Assembly (NCBI GenBank): GCA_963170155.1 | Contig: CAUJGP010000036.1 | Coordinates: 27,759 to 91,758, forward strand | Origin: Bdellovibrionota bacterium | GTDB lineage: Bacteria; Bdellovibrionota; Bdellovibrionia; Bdellovibrionales; Bdellovibrionaceae | Direction of reading: 5' to 3' | Length of the DNA stretch: 64,000 nt | Shown here: positions 1 to 7,911 of the stretch, in pieces | How the letters are laid out: the number at the start of each line of letters is the position of its first letter | How positions within the stretch are numbered: the stretch's first letter is position 1 | Notes under the pieces: generated by a model | Database searches by the model: none | Told to the model about the DNA's origin: nothing | Seen by the model: the letters and a program-made list of their open reading frames with translations, nothing else | Made by a program: the position numbers and the translations under genes

Positions 1-192
1 TTTGAGAGTATAAAGAGCATTTTCATAGGCTCGTGTATTATATTTCTTAATAGCTTTTTCTTCGACGTAAAAATTCTCATTTTGACTGGATCCGTAAATA
101 ACAGCTGGAACTTTGCCGCTTCTTCTTAAAGCTCGAGAGTTTGCTTTGCCTGTGCTTCTGAGATCTGCTGTTAATTCAATTCTTTCTTTCAT
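1..192 (-). CDS. rplY: 50S ribosomal protein L25/Ctc (partial, C-terminus off the left edge)
   Basis: Reading leftwards from ATG at 192, the frame stays open to the window edge for 64 codons. It starts MKERIELTADLRSTGKANSR and continues with LRRSGKVPAVIYG, the typical N-terminus of L25/Ctc, which binds 5S rRNA. The gene lies 65 bases downstream of prs on the same strand, a common prs-rplY arrangement, so co-transcription is likely. An AGAAGGAAG-type ribosome binding site precedes the start. Whether this is the long CTC form or the short form cannot be told from the part shown. Confidence 0.9.
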   Translation of the reverse strand, partial: MKERIELTADLRSTGKANSRALRRSGKVPAVIYGSSQNENFYVEEKAIKKYNTRAYENALYTLK

Positions 193-256
193 GATCTTTT
201 CTTCCTTCTTATTCTCTGAATGATTCCATCATTTTTAATTAATTTTTATAATAACT

Positions 257-1201
257 TCAATCAAACAAAGAACTCACAGAATCATTCCCGTGAATTCTTT
301 TAATTGCTTCGGCAACGACGGAGGCTACAGAAACAACTTGTATTTTGCCGCAATTTTGTGCTGCTTCTTTGAGAGGTACAGTATCAGTGACCCAAACCTT
401 TTCCAAGGGGCTTTCAAGAATCCGACTAATAGCAGCTCCTGAGAAGACGGGGTGGGTTGCAACAGCAAAGACTCTTTTTGCACCATTTTTTATTAAACTG
501 TCAACAGCTTGAGTTAAAGTTCCTGCAGTATCAATCATATCATCTAAAATAATAGCCGTTTTGTTGCGAACATCACCTATTAAGTGTAGGGCTTTGGCTT
601 CGTTGGGACCTGATCGCCGCTTATCGATAATCGCCATAGAAGCTTCAAGCCGCTTTGCAAAAGCTCGACAGCGTTCAACTCCTCCAGCGTCAGGACTCAC
701 CACAACATAATCAGGGCCATAACCTTCTGATTCTCGCCAAGCTCTTGCGAGAGTGGGAATAGCGAAAAGATGATCCACCGGGACGTTAAAAAAACCTTGG
801 ATTTGGGCTGCGTGCAGATCAACAGCAACAACTCTGTCGGCTCCAGCTGTAATAATTAAGTCTGCCATGCATTTTGCTGAAATGGGGGCTCTAGGGGCTA
901 CTTTTCGATCTTGTCTGGCATAACCATAATAAGGAATCACAGCTGTAACTTGAGCGGCTGAAGCTCTTTTAAGAGCATCTAGAATAACAAATAGTTCCAT
1001 GTAATTATGGTTTACAGGAGGGCAGGTACTTTGGATGACAAAAACGTCTTGTCCTCGGACGCTTTCGTGAATTTCAACTTGAATTTCACCATCAGCAAAG
1101 CTTGAAATTTGGCAGAAACCTAGCTCCACCCCTGCTGCTTCAGCAACTTTTTTAGCCAAATTTGGATTTGAATTTCCAGAAAAAATCTTTAGTCCTGTCA
1201 T
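257..1201 (-). CDS. prs: Ribose-phosphate pyrophosphokinase (PRPP synthetase)
   Basis: Makes phosphoribosyl pyrophosphate from ribose-5-phosphate and ATP, feeding purine, pyrimidine, NAD, His and Trp synthesis in the cytosol. At 314 residues it has the normal class I length. Visible motifs are the N-terminal KIFSGNSNPNLA, the metal/catalytic DLHAAQIQGFF near residue 130, the flexible loop PDAGGVERCRAFAKRL and the PRPP-binding loop DDMIDTAGT. It is followed on the same strand by rplY. No strong Shine-Dalgarno sequence is visible before the ATG at 1201, but homology supports this start. The PRPP made here is a substrate of PyrE, encoded at 45.6 kb. Confidence 0.97.
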   Translation of the reverse strand: MTGLKIFSGNSNPNLAKKVAEAAGVELGFCQISSFADGEIQVEIHESVRGQDVFVIQSTCPPVNHNYMELFVILDALKRASAAQVTAVIPYYGYARQDRKVAPRAPISAKCMADLIITAGADRVVAVDLHAAQIQGFFNVPVDHLFAIPTLARAWRESEGYGPDYVVVSPDAGGVERCRAFAKRLEASMAIIDKRRSGPNEAKALHLIGDVRNKTAIILDDMIDTAGTLTQAVDSLIKNGAKRVFAVATHPVFSGAAISRILESPLEKVWVTDTVPLKEAAQNCGKIQVVSVASVVAEAIKRIHGNDSVSSLFD

Positions 1202-1570
1202 GGTCGCTGAAGCTAACTTAGCATCGTTGCATTGTCACTATGAATTTATGGAAGAAAGATTTATTTAGACGGTGTCGCAAAACTAATTTCGTGATAGCAA
1301 TAACGTGAATCTTCTTTGAACCAAGGATGTTGACTTTGGTCGGACGGAATTGAGTCGAGAATCAGTCGAGCTATTGAACCCAGTTTTGACACTTTACTGA
1401 AGAAAATGAAAACTAGAGAAAGGTGACGGCCATTCTAGCGAATCAAATTAAGCACTAGTTTCCAATGTGATCAGTAATTACTCTCCGTGATGAGTTGCGG
1501 TGAATCAGATAGGGAAGAATAAGCACAAGGTTAGGGGAGCTGTCTTCAGGGAGAGACGAGAGGAGCAACA
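1202..1570. other. Intergenic region between divergent prs and the STAS gene
   Basis: This 369-base gap separates two divergently transcribed genes and must hold both promoters. I see no tRNA, repeat or long open frame in it. The end nearest the plus-strand gene carries GAGAGGAGCA just before the ATG at 1571. No clear -35/-10 pair stands out on either strand. Confidence 0.5.
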
Positions 1571-2008
1571 ATGAGAGTTTCATACAAAGAGGTCGGAACT
1601 TGGGGAATTTTTGAAGTCGAAGGAAATGTTGATTCTGTTCATACTAAAATTTTTATTGATGCCTTAGCTGTGTATACCAGTAATCCCGATAAGTGTAAGA
1701 ATTTGATCCTTGACTTGAATCGCGCCGATTTTCTTAGCATAGGAGTGATCAGATACGTTAAGCAGCTCTCTGTTCACTTAGAAGAGCTTATGGGTCGACT
1801 CGTTATCATGGGGGCTAATGATCGGATTAAACGCCATTTTGATATTTTTGTAGGTTTGAAAAACTTGAAGGAAATCAATAATCTTTGGGAAGTGATTCCC
1901 CTTCAAATGTCGGCTAAACTGAATGAGGTAAAGTCAGTAGTTTTAGCGGAATCTTTGATGACCAATATTTCATTGGATATGGCGCCTGGGACTCCTGACC
2001 AGAATTAA
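1571..2008 (+). CDS. STAS-domain protein (anti-sigma-factor-antagonist-like)
   Basis: A 145-residue protein whose first 105 residues fit the STAS fold: a beta-rich start (FEVEGNVDSVHTKIFIDAL), then NLILDLNRADFLSIGVIRYVKQL at the usual conserved-loop position. In SpoIIAA-type proteins a Ser there (D-S-S/T-G) is phosphorylated; here it reads ADFLSIG, so one Ser is kept in a changed context. The C-terminal 40 residues are not STAS-like. It stands alone between divergent prs and convergent rdgB, with no kinase or sigma factor beside it. Role in a partner-switching pathway is inference. The ATG at 1571 has a good GAGAGGAG ribosome binding site. Confidence 0.7.
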   Translation: MRVSYKEVGTWGIFEVEGNVDSVHTKIFIDALAVYTSNPDKCKNLILDLNRADFLSIGVIRYVKQLSVHLEELMGRLVIMGANDRIKRHFDIFVGLKNLKEINNLWEVIPLQMSAKLNEVKSVVLAESLMTNISLDMAPGTPDQN

Positions 2009-2055
2009 GGATTTTTATGAGTTATTCTTTCAAAAGAGTTTCCTACGAGCAAAAC

Positions 2056-2646
2056 TTATTGGGTTAATTTCTGGAGAAAAGATTGAGCTGCTAAGGCTCG
2101 ATGAGAGTGTTTGTTTTTAAAAGAAGGCTCGAGGTCAGCGAGAGTTTTAGACTCTCCTTTTGGAATAAAAATAGAATCGTAGCCAAATCCCATGAGTCCA
2201 CTTTCTTTAAGAGCAACTTGTCCTTCCATAACACCTTCAAAAATCCATTCTTCACCTTGATCTGTTAGTACAACAAGACAACAACGGAATCGAGCCGAAC
2301 GATCAGTGATATTTCTAATTTGTAACATTTTTAAAAGCTTTGCTCGGTTTTCACTGTCACGAGCATTTGTGCCGGCATATCTTGCTGAGTGAATCCCCGG
2401 AAGGTTGCCAAGGCCTGTTACCTCTAATCCACTATCGTCTCCTAAAGACCAAGCTTCTGGTCGAACAGCCTTAAGAGCTTTCGCTTTAATACGTGCATTT
2501 TCCAAATAAGTTGTTCCCGTCTCAGGAGGAGCAGAGAACACGGATAAGTCCGAGCTTGAAAAAATTTTCAAATTAGAAATAGGATTTAAAAGTACTTTGA
2601 ATTCATTAAGCTTGCCCTTATTATTTGTGGCAATCCATAAGTCCAT
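2056..2646 (-). CDS. rdgB: XTP/dITP diphosphatase (non-canonical purine NTP pyrophosphatase)
   Basis: House-cleaning enzyme that hydrolyses dITP, ITP and XTP to monophosphates, keeping deaminated purines out of DNA and RNA. Family marks are the N-terminal ATNNKGKLNEFK, the central SLGDDSGLEVTGLGNLPGIHSARYAG region and the C-terminal SHRALA. An upstream ATG would add about 30 residues overlapping rph, but the ATG at 2646 gives the family N-terminus (MDLWIATNNKGK), has GGAG seven bases upstream and lies one base after the rph stop. That makes a 196-residue protein translated from an rph-rdgB pair, an arrangement common in bacteria. Confidence 0.95.
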   Translation of the reverse strand: MDLWIATNNKGKLNEFKVLLNPISNLKIFSSSDLSVFSAPPETGTTYLENARIKAKALKAVRPEAWSLGDDSGLEVTGLGNLPGIHSARYAGTNARDSENRAKLLKMLQIRNITDRSARFRCCLVVLTDQGEEWIFEGVMEGQVALKESGLMGFGYDSIFIPKGESKTLADLEPSFKNKHSHRALAAQSFLQKLTQ

Positions 2647-2647
2647 T

Positions 2648-3382
2648 TTAGATCTCCAATTTAAGAGGAAAAAAAGTTCCCACAATTTTGGTTTGTTCTT
2701 GAAAAAGCTGAAGGCATCCTGATGTCGCAACCTCAACCATTTTTAGTAAAGCTTTTTGGCTAAAAGTAGACCCTTCGGCAGTTCCTTGAATTTCCACAAA
2801 TTCTAGCTTATTTGTAAGCACGAAATTCATGTCTGTTTCAATGGATGAATCTTCTTCGTAATTAAGATCAAGATAAGGGTGATCATTTTTGATGCCAACA
2901 CTGATCGCTGAAACATAATTTTTGAGTGGAAGGCTTTTAATTTCAGAAAGTTTGTGGAGCTTATTAAGAGCAAGAGCTAGAGCTACAAATCCTCCTGTTA
3001 CAGAGGCTGTGCGAGTTCCTCCATCAGCTTGAATCACATCACAATCCACAATAATTTGATGTTCGCCAAGAGCTTTAAGATCCACGGCAGCTCGAAGAGA
3101 GCGGCCGATCAAGCGGGAAATTTCTTGGGTTCGGCCACTATTCATTGCCTTGTCTCTTTTAATACGAGAGTGTGTTGATCGGGGAAGCATTCCATATTCT
3201 GCCGTGATCCAGCCTTGTCCTGTATTTTGTAACCATTTAGGAAAATGTTCGTCTAAAGAGGCTGTACAAAGAACTTTTGTTTTTCCAAATTCAACGAGTA
3301 CGCTTCCTTCAGCATATTCAGAAGCATTTGGGGTTATGGTGACTTTTCTTAATTCATTAAAATTGCGTCCATCTGTTCTCAA
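2648..3382 (-). CDS. rph: Ribonuclease PH
   Basis: Phosphorolytic 3'-5' exoribonuclease that trims tRNA 3' ends. At 244 residues it has family length. It starts MRTDGRNFNELR and includes GWITAEYGMLPRSTHSR, the GRTQEISRLIGRSLRAAVDL active-site segment and DCDVIQADGGTRTASVTGG, which holds the phosphate and metal ligands. One base separates its stop from the rdgB start, so the two are co-transcribed. The related phosphorolytic enzyme PNPase is encoded at 23.4 kb. Confidence 0.97.
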   Translation of the reverse strand: MRTDGRNFNELRKVTITPNASEYAEGSVLVEFGKTKVLCTASLDEHFPKWLQNTGQGWITAEYGMLPRSTHSRIKRDKAMNSGRTQEISRLIGRSLRAAVDLKALGEHQIIVDCDVIQADGGTRTASVTGGFVALALALNKLHKLSEIKSLPLKNYVSAISVGIKNDHPYLDLNYEEDSSIETDMNFVLTNKLEFVEIQGTAEGSTFSQKALLKMVEVATSGCLQLFQEQTKIVGTFFPLKLEI

Positions 3383-3638
3383 AGTGATTTCTCCGCATCA
3401 AAATAGGTTCAAATTTAAACTGAATCCGCGTACTCTATTGTGTTGAATTATCTCTCTTACAATTCGATTCATATTGCAAATAAAAAACTTGCAATTCAAG
3501 CGAGACAACCTTCCTCATTAGCACTTATAAGTGGCAGAGCAGTGGGAGCTGTTGTGAGGGTCATCGTTAAATGATTGTCGCAAAAGCTTTTAGCGACAAT
3601 CATTTTTGATCTGTAAGTTAAGGGTCACAAAAGAAGAT
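3383..3638 (+). ncRNA. Possible small RNA with its own terminator, or only the MltD terminator
   Basis: The gap between rph and the transglycosylase gene has no credible coding frame. It ends, reading plus, in a strong stem-loop (3569-3605) followed by T residues, which is the better terminator orientation although both flanking genes are on the minus strand. TTGAAT near 3442 with CATATT near 3470 is a weak promoter candidate. An RNA of roughly 130 bases ending at about 3608 would explain the orientation. The evidence is thin and a bidirectional terminator is the simpler reading. Confidence 0.2.
3569..3605. terminator. Stem-loop terminator downstream of the lytic transglycosylase gene
   Basis: Perfect 13-base arms, AAATGATTGTCGC (3569-3581) and GCGACAATCATTT (3593-3605), enclose an 11-base loop. 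On the plus strand T residues continue after the stem. On the minus strand, the direction of the transglycosylase gene ending at 3639, only a short ATTT follows. It can act on both strands. Confidence 0.75.
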
Positions 3639-5048
3639 TTAAAGTCTTTGCGCCAATCTTGGAAAATCTTGAGTGGCGTACTCCAGAATATTCTCTGGTA
3701 GGTACAACACTGTTCCTGAAGGAATTTTGTGGCTTCCTTTTTTAATTGAAGAAGCCAGATGAGGGTTTAATTGATCTGTTTTTTCTGTATCTTTATTAAA
3801 CCAAGACAAAAGCTTTTGGTAAGTAATTGGCTTTTTCAATTGAATAGTTGTAAAAGCCAGAGGTGTTTGGCGAGGTGTCTCCGGAAAGTAGAGTGAACGG
3901 TTTTTTTCAACATCGAGCATAGCGAGAAAACATGCATAAAAATTGGAAGATGCAAATCCAAAGGCATGAGAACCATAGGCTCTGCGAATGATTTCCGCGA
4001 GATCTTTGGACTTGTATTTTTTTGAGATTCTTTTAATACTCGTTGGTCCGTGATTATAGGCTGTGATAGCGAGTGGCCAAGCATCTGTAACCTTGAGGTT
4101 GAATTTAAGTAAAGTAGCGGCAAAATCAGTGGCCTTAATGGGATCATTGCGATAATCCACCAGATCATTCGGCATTAATTTTCTGCCTGTCGCAGGCATA
4201 ATTTGCCAAATACCACTGGCTCCAACTCTGGATCTTGCCCCTAGATTAAAAGAGCTTTCGACGAATGGGATTCGAGTGAGTTCTTTTGGCAAGCCTTTTT
4301 TAATAAAAATCTCTTCCATAAGGGGAAGATAGGAATCTGAACTTATCAATGCTTTTTCTATAAAGTCTTTTTGACCTTGTTGCATCCTCAAATTTTCAAT
4401 GGCGGCAGTGACTTGAGATTTCTTTTTGGGAGTGGATAATAATTCAAAAAGAGTTTGGTTTTTTTCTGATAAAACTTTGCTATTGAGATTTTTTTTCAGA
4501 GATTGCAGCTGCGTAATAAGAGCTTGTCTTTCGTTTTTGATCAATCGTTTCACTCTATGTTCTTTGACGAAAGGATGGAGAGAAGACTGGGTGATAGGGC
4601 GTAAATCAACGACCTTATAGATAATAGAAAGATCTTGAGAGTCATGAAAAACAGCATCATCAGATGTGTATTTTGAATAAATTTGAGTCCAAAATTTCAC
4701 ACGTTCTTCAAAACCATGAGGAATTGAAAAAATATCATTGTCACTGACAGGATGAGTCTCTTCCAATTGGGTCATGGAAAGGGGTTGTGGCGTATTTTGA
4801 TCTGAAGTGACAATTGTTGTTAAATCAGGTGTGTATAAATCTAAAAAAGGAAGGCTAGCAATCGTGAGAAAATTTTCCATCGGATCGTGAGAGATGCTCT
4901 GATTGAGATTTCTAGCCGATTTAATAATTTCATTCATATTGAGGTACAAATCCCCAATTAAAACGATGGTAAGTGTTAGTAAGATCCAGCTTTTTTTTAA
5001 AAATTTGGCAGGACGAAAAAAATATTTTTCTGCATTTATAACAATCAT
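3639..5048 (-). CDS. Membrane-anchored lytic transglycosylase (MltD/SLT-like)
   Basis: Cleaves peptidoglycan glycan strands, leaving 1,6-anhydro-MurNAc. The N-terminus has one hydrophobic segment (about residues 19-37), so export with a membrane anchor or uncleaved signal is likely. A helical middle region (about 150-230) precedes the SLT domain: PFVESSFN with catalytic Glu near residue 264, then GASGIWQIMPATGRKLM and AITAYNHGP. The C-terminus (about 400-455) resembles a degenerate LysM wall-binding segment. At 469 residues it is of MltD size. The ATG at 5048 has GGGAG five bases upstream. In predatory relatives such enzymes act on own or prey wall; which applies here cannot be told. Confidence 0.88.
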   Translation of the reverse strand: MIVINAEKYFFRPAKFLKKSWILLTLTIVLIGDLYLNMNEIIKSARNLNQSISHDPMENFLTIASLPFLDLYTPDLTTIVTSDQNTPQPLSMTQLEETHPVSDNDIFSIPHGFEERVKFWTQIYSKYTSDDAVFHDSQDLSIIYKVVDLRPITQSSLHPFVKEHRVKRLIKNERQALITQLQSLKKNLNSKVLSEKNQTLFELLSTPKKKSQVTAAIENLRMQQGQKDFIEKALISSDSYLPLMEEIFIKKGLPKELTRIPFVESSFNLGARSRVGASGIWQIMPATGRKLMPNDLVDYRNDPIKATDFAATLLKFNLKVTDAWPLAITAYNHGPTSIKRISKKYKSKDLAEIIRRAYGSHAFGFASSNFYACFLAMLDVEKNRSLYFPETPRQTPLAFTTIQLKKPITYQKLLSWFNKDTEKTDQLNPHLASSIKKGSHKIPSGTVLYLPENILEYATQDFPRLAQRL

Positions 5049-5481
5049 TCTATCTCCCTTATGAACATTTTGAGTTGGCTCTGTGCTTTTAAAGCGGTGC
5101 TTCTCAGAGATTTTGAGGCAAAGAGCTTCTTTAAATAAACTTGCAGTTTTTATTCCATATTTTCGAAAGAGGGAGTGGGTGTTTAATTTACAAAAAAATA
5201 ACTTTATTTGTTATTTGTATGTATTTTTTATTAAGGAATAAAGCGAGTTACGATTGTGAAAATGTTTAGTCATTAGTCTAGTGCGGTGTAAAATACTAAG
5301 GCACAAAACTTCTAAGAGAGAGATTATTTCAGAGGTAAAAAGCCTGGGTAGTATCATTCCGAGACACTGTAAAAAAATAAATCGATTCTTTCTTTAAAGG
5401 ATATTAAACTGTTTACAGTTATTTATGATGAATTTTTTGTATTGTTAATTGAATAATTTTTTCTTCAACAATGGGGGAGCA
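5049..5481. promoter_or_regulatory. AT-rich intergenic region holding the flp operon promoter and leader
   Basis: A 433-base gap between divergent mltD-like and flp genes. It is unusually AT-rich, with several A and T tracts. A TTTACA box near 5413 could be a -35 element, but no well-spaced -10 hexamer follows, so the start point is not assigned. Motifs for c-di-GMP riboswitches and sigma-54 sites were looked for and not matched. No open frame with a ribosome binding site was found other than flp itself. Confidence 0.35.
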
Positions 5482-5685
5482 ATGAAGTATTTAAAAAAAA
5501 TGAGCAACAAACTCCAATTACAAAAATTTTGGAAAGAAGAGTCGGCGCAAGGAATGACGGAATATATTTTATTGATCGTTGTAGTTGTTGCTCTCGCCTA
5601 TTTGTTCAAGGATAAAATTAAGGCAGCCGTAGGAGCTAAAACAGAACAAGTTGGTAATGATATCACTAACTTTTCAGCTCAATAA
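5482..5685 (+). CDS. flp: Flp-type type IVb pilin
   Basis: A 67-residue prepilin with a basic leader (MKYLKKMSNKLQLQKFWKEE) and the type IVb processing site SAQG|MTEYILLIVVVVALAYL: cleavage after Gly and Glu at mature position 3 (M-T-E-Y). The rest is a short hydrophilic tail. The ATG at 5482 is chosen over an ATG 33 bases upstream because GGGGGAGC sits directly before it. It is the first gene of the Tad-like operon and is predicted to be the major subunit, processed by the CpaA-type peptidase encoded at 5961. Confidence 0.92.
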   Translation: MKYLKKMSNKLQLQKFWKEESAQGMTEYILLIVVVVALAYLFKDKIKAAVGAKTEQVGNDITNFSAQ

Positions 5686-5756
5686 AAGGTTAGTTCAAAG
5701 TACTTGGATTGAAATTAATTTGGTGAATGAGGCAAGGATTAGGAGGAGTTTAAGTC

Positions 5757-5954
5757 ATGACTGTTGAGTATGTTCTTTTACTGACGATCACAGCCATGCT
5801 CATGTTGAGTTTGTTTACAACTCGAGGTGGTGCTTTTACTAATACTTTTAATCATTCGGCTCCTCGTTTAGGTGCTCGTGTCGAAAAACTCATTCGGACG
5901 GGCGAAGGATTTGACCCCACTGGACGCCAAGCAACTTGGGGAGTCAAGAAATGA
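5757..5954 (+). CDS. Short pilin-like protein without a leader peptide
   Basis: A 65-residue protein starting MTVEYVLLLTITAMLMLSLF, which resembles a mature type IVb pilin N-terminus (M-T-x-E-Y) with no leader in front. An in-frame stop immediately upstream (5751) rules out a longer form, and AGGAGGAG precedes the ATG. The hydrophobic segment is followed by a 40-residue polar part rich in Arg and Gly. It lies between flp and cpaA, six bases before the latter. Either it needs no processing and inserts as made, or it is a minor pilin that lost its leader. The function is not known. Confidence 0.75.
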   Translation: MTVEYVLLLTITAMLMLSLFTTRGGAFTNTFNHSAPRLGARVEKLIRTGEGFDPTGRQATWGVKK

Positions 5955-5960
5955 GGGGGT

Positions 5961-6470
5961 ATGACTTTAGACGTATTAAAATTAGTGGTTCTGAGCTTTT
6001 GTGTTGGAGCCGTGCTATTTGATGTTTATTCCAGAAAAGTTCCCAATTCCTTCATTCTAGGGGGAGTGATTACGGTATGCGTAGGCATTGTAATCTCCCT
6101 TGGCTGGTTCGCGATTTTCCCAGGGTTTTTAAGTTTTATAACTGTTTTTATCACAGGTTATTTTTTATGGCGTTTTAAGGTATTGGGAGCCGGGGACGTA
6201 AAGGTGATGGCTGTCGTTGCTCTGTCTATGACCTGGCAGAACGGACTGGAATTTTGCTTTTATTCTTTCGTTTGGGGTTCATTCTTGGGTGTGATCTCTT
6301 TCATTCTTCAAAAAGGTCTAATTAACTTTGTAAATATATTTAATTTAAACACTATAATGACGATAAGGTCTTTAGGGATGGGCGAACATAAAGTTCCCTT
6401 TACTGTAGCGATTTTGTTGGGAGTTTGTTCGGTATGGTTATTGGATTCCAAGGGAGTGCATTTTTTATGA
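5961..6470 (+). CDS. cpaA: Tad prepilin peptidase, A24 family (CpaA/TadV)
   Basis: Membrane aspartyl protease that removes prepilin leaders in the Tad system. The two catalytic Asp are visible: one in LFDVYSRKVPN (about residue 21) and one in the GxGD motif LGAGDVKVMAVVAL (about residue 78). At 169 residues it lacks the N-methylating zinc domain of PilD, normal for CpaA/TadV. Several hydrophobic helices span the inner membrane. GAGGGGG precedes the ATG. The stop overlaps the start of the next pilus gene (ATGA), so the two are translationally coupled. Confidence 0.93.
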   Translation: MTLDVLKLVVLSFCVGAVLFDVYSRKVPNSFILGGVITVCVGIVISLGWFAIFPGFLSFITVFITGYFLWRFKVLGAGDVKVMAVVALSMTWQNGLEFCFYSFVWGSFLGVISFILQKGLINFVNIFNLNTIMTIRSLGMGEHKVPFTVAILLGVCSVWLLDSKGVHFL

Positions 6471-6736
6471 AAAAAATCACAAAGAAAGCCTTATTTTCTC
6501 AACAACAGAAAGGGCAAGTTATTATCGAAATGGTTCTTCTTTTAGTATTAGTTGTTGGCTTATGGGGTCTGTTTTCAAATTATGCTAAACAACAAAAGTG
6601 GTTTGAAAACCTAGTGAATGGTCCATGGCAGAGGATGGCGGGAATGATCGAGTCTGGTGTATGGGATCCGCCGCAAAAGGCTGCTTTACAGCATCCCAAT
6701 AGCTTTAATCGAGTGGTTAGTTTAAGGGAGCAATAA
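6467..6736 (+). CDS. Pseudopilin-like Tad minor component
   Basis: An 89-residue protein with basic leader, then QQKGQVIIEMVLLLVLVVGLWGLF: a G|Q...E pilin-type cleavage motif (Glu at position 5 after Gly) and a hydrophobic helix. The ATG at 6467 overlaps the cpaA stop by four bases and has AGGGAG nearby; an ATG upstream inside cpaA is less likely. No known domain is recognised in the C-terminal 50 residues. Its place between cpaA and the TadE-like genes suggests a minor pilin. Confidence 0.75.
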   Translation: MKKITKKALFSQQQKGQVIIEMVLLLVLVVGLWGLFSNYAKQQKWFENLVNGPWQRMAGMIESGVWDPPQKAALQHPNSFNRVVSLREQ

Positions 6737-7357
6737 GTGAAAGAAAAAGAACATTTCAACCAAAAAGGTTTTTTGACGGTGGATTTTTTATTTGCTGTCA
6801 TTGTCTGTATTGGTTGTTTGATGTTTCTTTTGCGAGTTTCGATTTCATTGGTTTCAACTCAGGTAGCTCAATATATTGTTTATGCGGCTGCACGAGCTCA
6901 TTCAGCTGGAGACATTTCAAAGCAAGATCAAGTTGATGCTGGTGAGTTGAAATATCAAGATTTACTGAAAGAAGCAGGTTTGGTGGCCGGTCTTCTTAAG
7001 CCAGGAGAAAATATTCAAAAAAGCGGTGTGATTGGGAACTTTAACGCGATTTATAGCCCTTCTTCTGACGATGGAAGTTCTGAATCAGGCACTCCCTTTA
7101 TCGGTGCTCGTAGTGAAATCAAATTGTCTCGGTTAGGTATGAGTATTCCGTTTTTAGGTAAAACTTCTGATGGTGAGGAGGAGTTCAAGGCTTATGTGAA
7201 TGCCATGTTATTTAGAGAGCCATCCAGTGAAGAGTGCCAGAAGTTTTTTAAAAAAGAACATCGTTATGACATTATTTTAAAAAGAGATGGGGCTCGCTTT
7301 AGTCAAGCTAGTGGTTTTTCTTCTGCCTATGTACCTATGGAGGACAGCGGATGTTGA
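6737..7357 (+). CDS. TadE-like pseudopilin
   Basis: A 206-residue protein with the pilin-like N-terminus NQKGFLTVDFLFAVIVCIGCLMFLL followed by a mainly polar domain of about 165 residues with two Cys near the end (EECQKFF and the last residue). The frame starts with GTG directly after the preceding stop and overlaps the next gene by seven bases. TadE-type proteins are processed by the Tad peptidase and help start or stabilise Flp fibres; Asp replaces the usual Glu at position 5 after Gly. The TadE assignment rests on context and N-terminus only. Confidence 0.72.
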   Translation: MKEKEHFNQKGFLTVDFLFAVIVCIGCLMFLLRVSISLVSTQVAQYIVYAAARAHSAGDISKQDQVDAGELKYQDLLKEAGLVAGLLKPGENIQKSGVIGNFNAIYSPSSDDGSSESGTPFIGARSEIKLSRLGMSIPFLGKTSDGEEEFKAYVNAMLFREPSSEECQKFFKKEHRYDIILKRDGARFSQASGFSSAYVPMEDSGC

Positions 7358-7893
7358 AGCAAAAGCTAAGAGCGATATGTAATAAAAATTTATTGATGAG
7401 CCGACAGAAAAAAAAGCTTTTCAATCAAAAGGGCATGGCTGTTTTAGAAATGATTCCTGTGATGATCGTGATTGTTGTTGTGCTGAGATACACGTATGGT
7501 TTTTTTGGAGTGATTCATTCAGCCACTGTTCAATCTATTGCAGTGAGAAACTATGCTTTTGAAACGTTTAGACATCGTTCTCGTTTGTCTTATTTAAGGG
7601 AAGTAAGTTCTCTCGATGATCGTTTTAAATACCGAAAAGGGATGCGTTTGCATGGCGTTCGCGATGAAAATGCAAGATTGTCATCCACTCCTGATTGGGA
7701 TGTCACGGTGAGAAGGATTACATTTCCGGCAAAAGAAGCCGAAGTCTTGGGTTCCAATGGGTTTCTTTCTAGAATTCAAGAGCAAAATAAAATTAATGTT
7801 GGTCGCCGATATAGCGATGGAGATGGGGTTGATCCGGTTTGGCTCGCTATTCGGTATGGTATGTGTATTGATCATCGATGCGGTGATCAATAG
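7351..7893 (+). CDS. TadE-like pseudopilin
   Basis: A 180-residue protein with a long basic leader (about 27 residues) and the processing region NQKGMAVLEMIPVMIVIVVVLRYTYG: Gly then M-A-V-L-E, with Glu at position 5 as in TadE proteins. The rest is polar and Arg-rich. It overlaps the previous gene by seven bases, and 18 bases later cpaB starts. Two neighbours also carry pilin-like N-termini, so this operon encodes one Flp pilin and four pilin-like accessory proteins. Confidence 0.75.
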   Translation: MLKQKLRAICNKNLLMSRQKKKLFNQKGMAVLEMIPVMIVIVVVLRYTYGFFGVIHSATVQSIAVRNYAFETFRHRSRLSYLREVSSLDDRFKYRKGMRLHGVRDENARLSSTPDWDVTVRRITFPAKEAEVLGSNGFLSRIQEQNKINVGRRYSDGDGVDPVWLAIRYGMCIDHRCGDQ

Positions 7894-7911
7894 AGTTGAA
7901 GGGGTAGCAAC

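Noticed and set aside
5049..5481. c-di-GMP (GEMM) riboswitch or sigma-54 promoter upstream of flp
   Set aside because: A GGTAAAAAGCC-like stretch recalls GEMM, but the conserved GGGCAAACC and GCAAAGCC blocks are not matched; the GGCAC-N5-TTCT site lacks the -12 GC.
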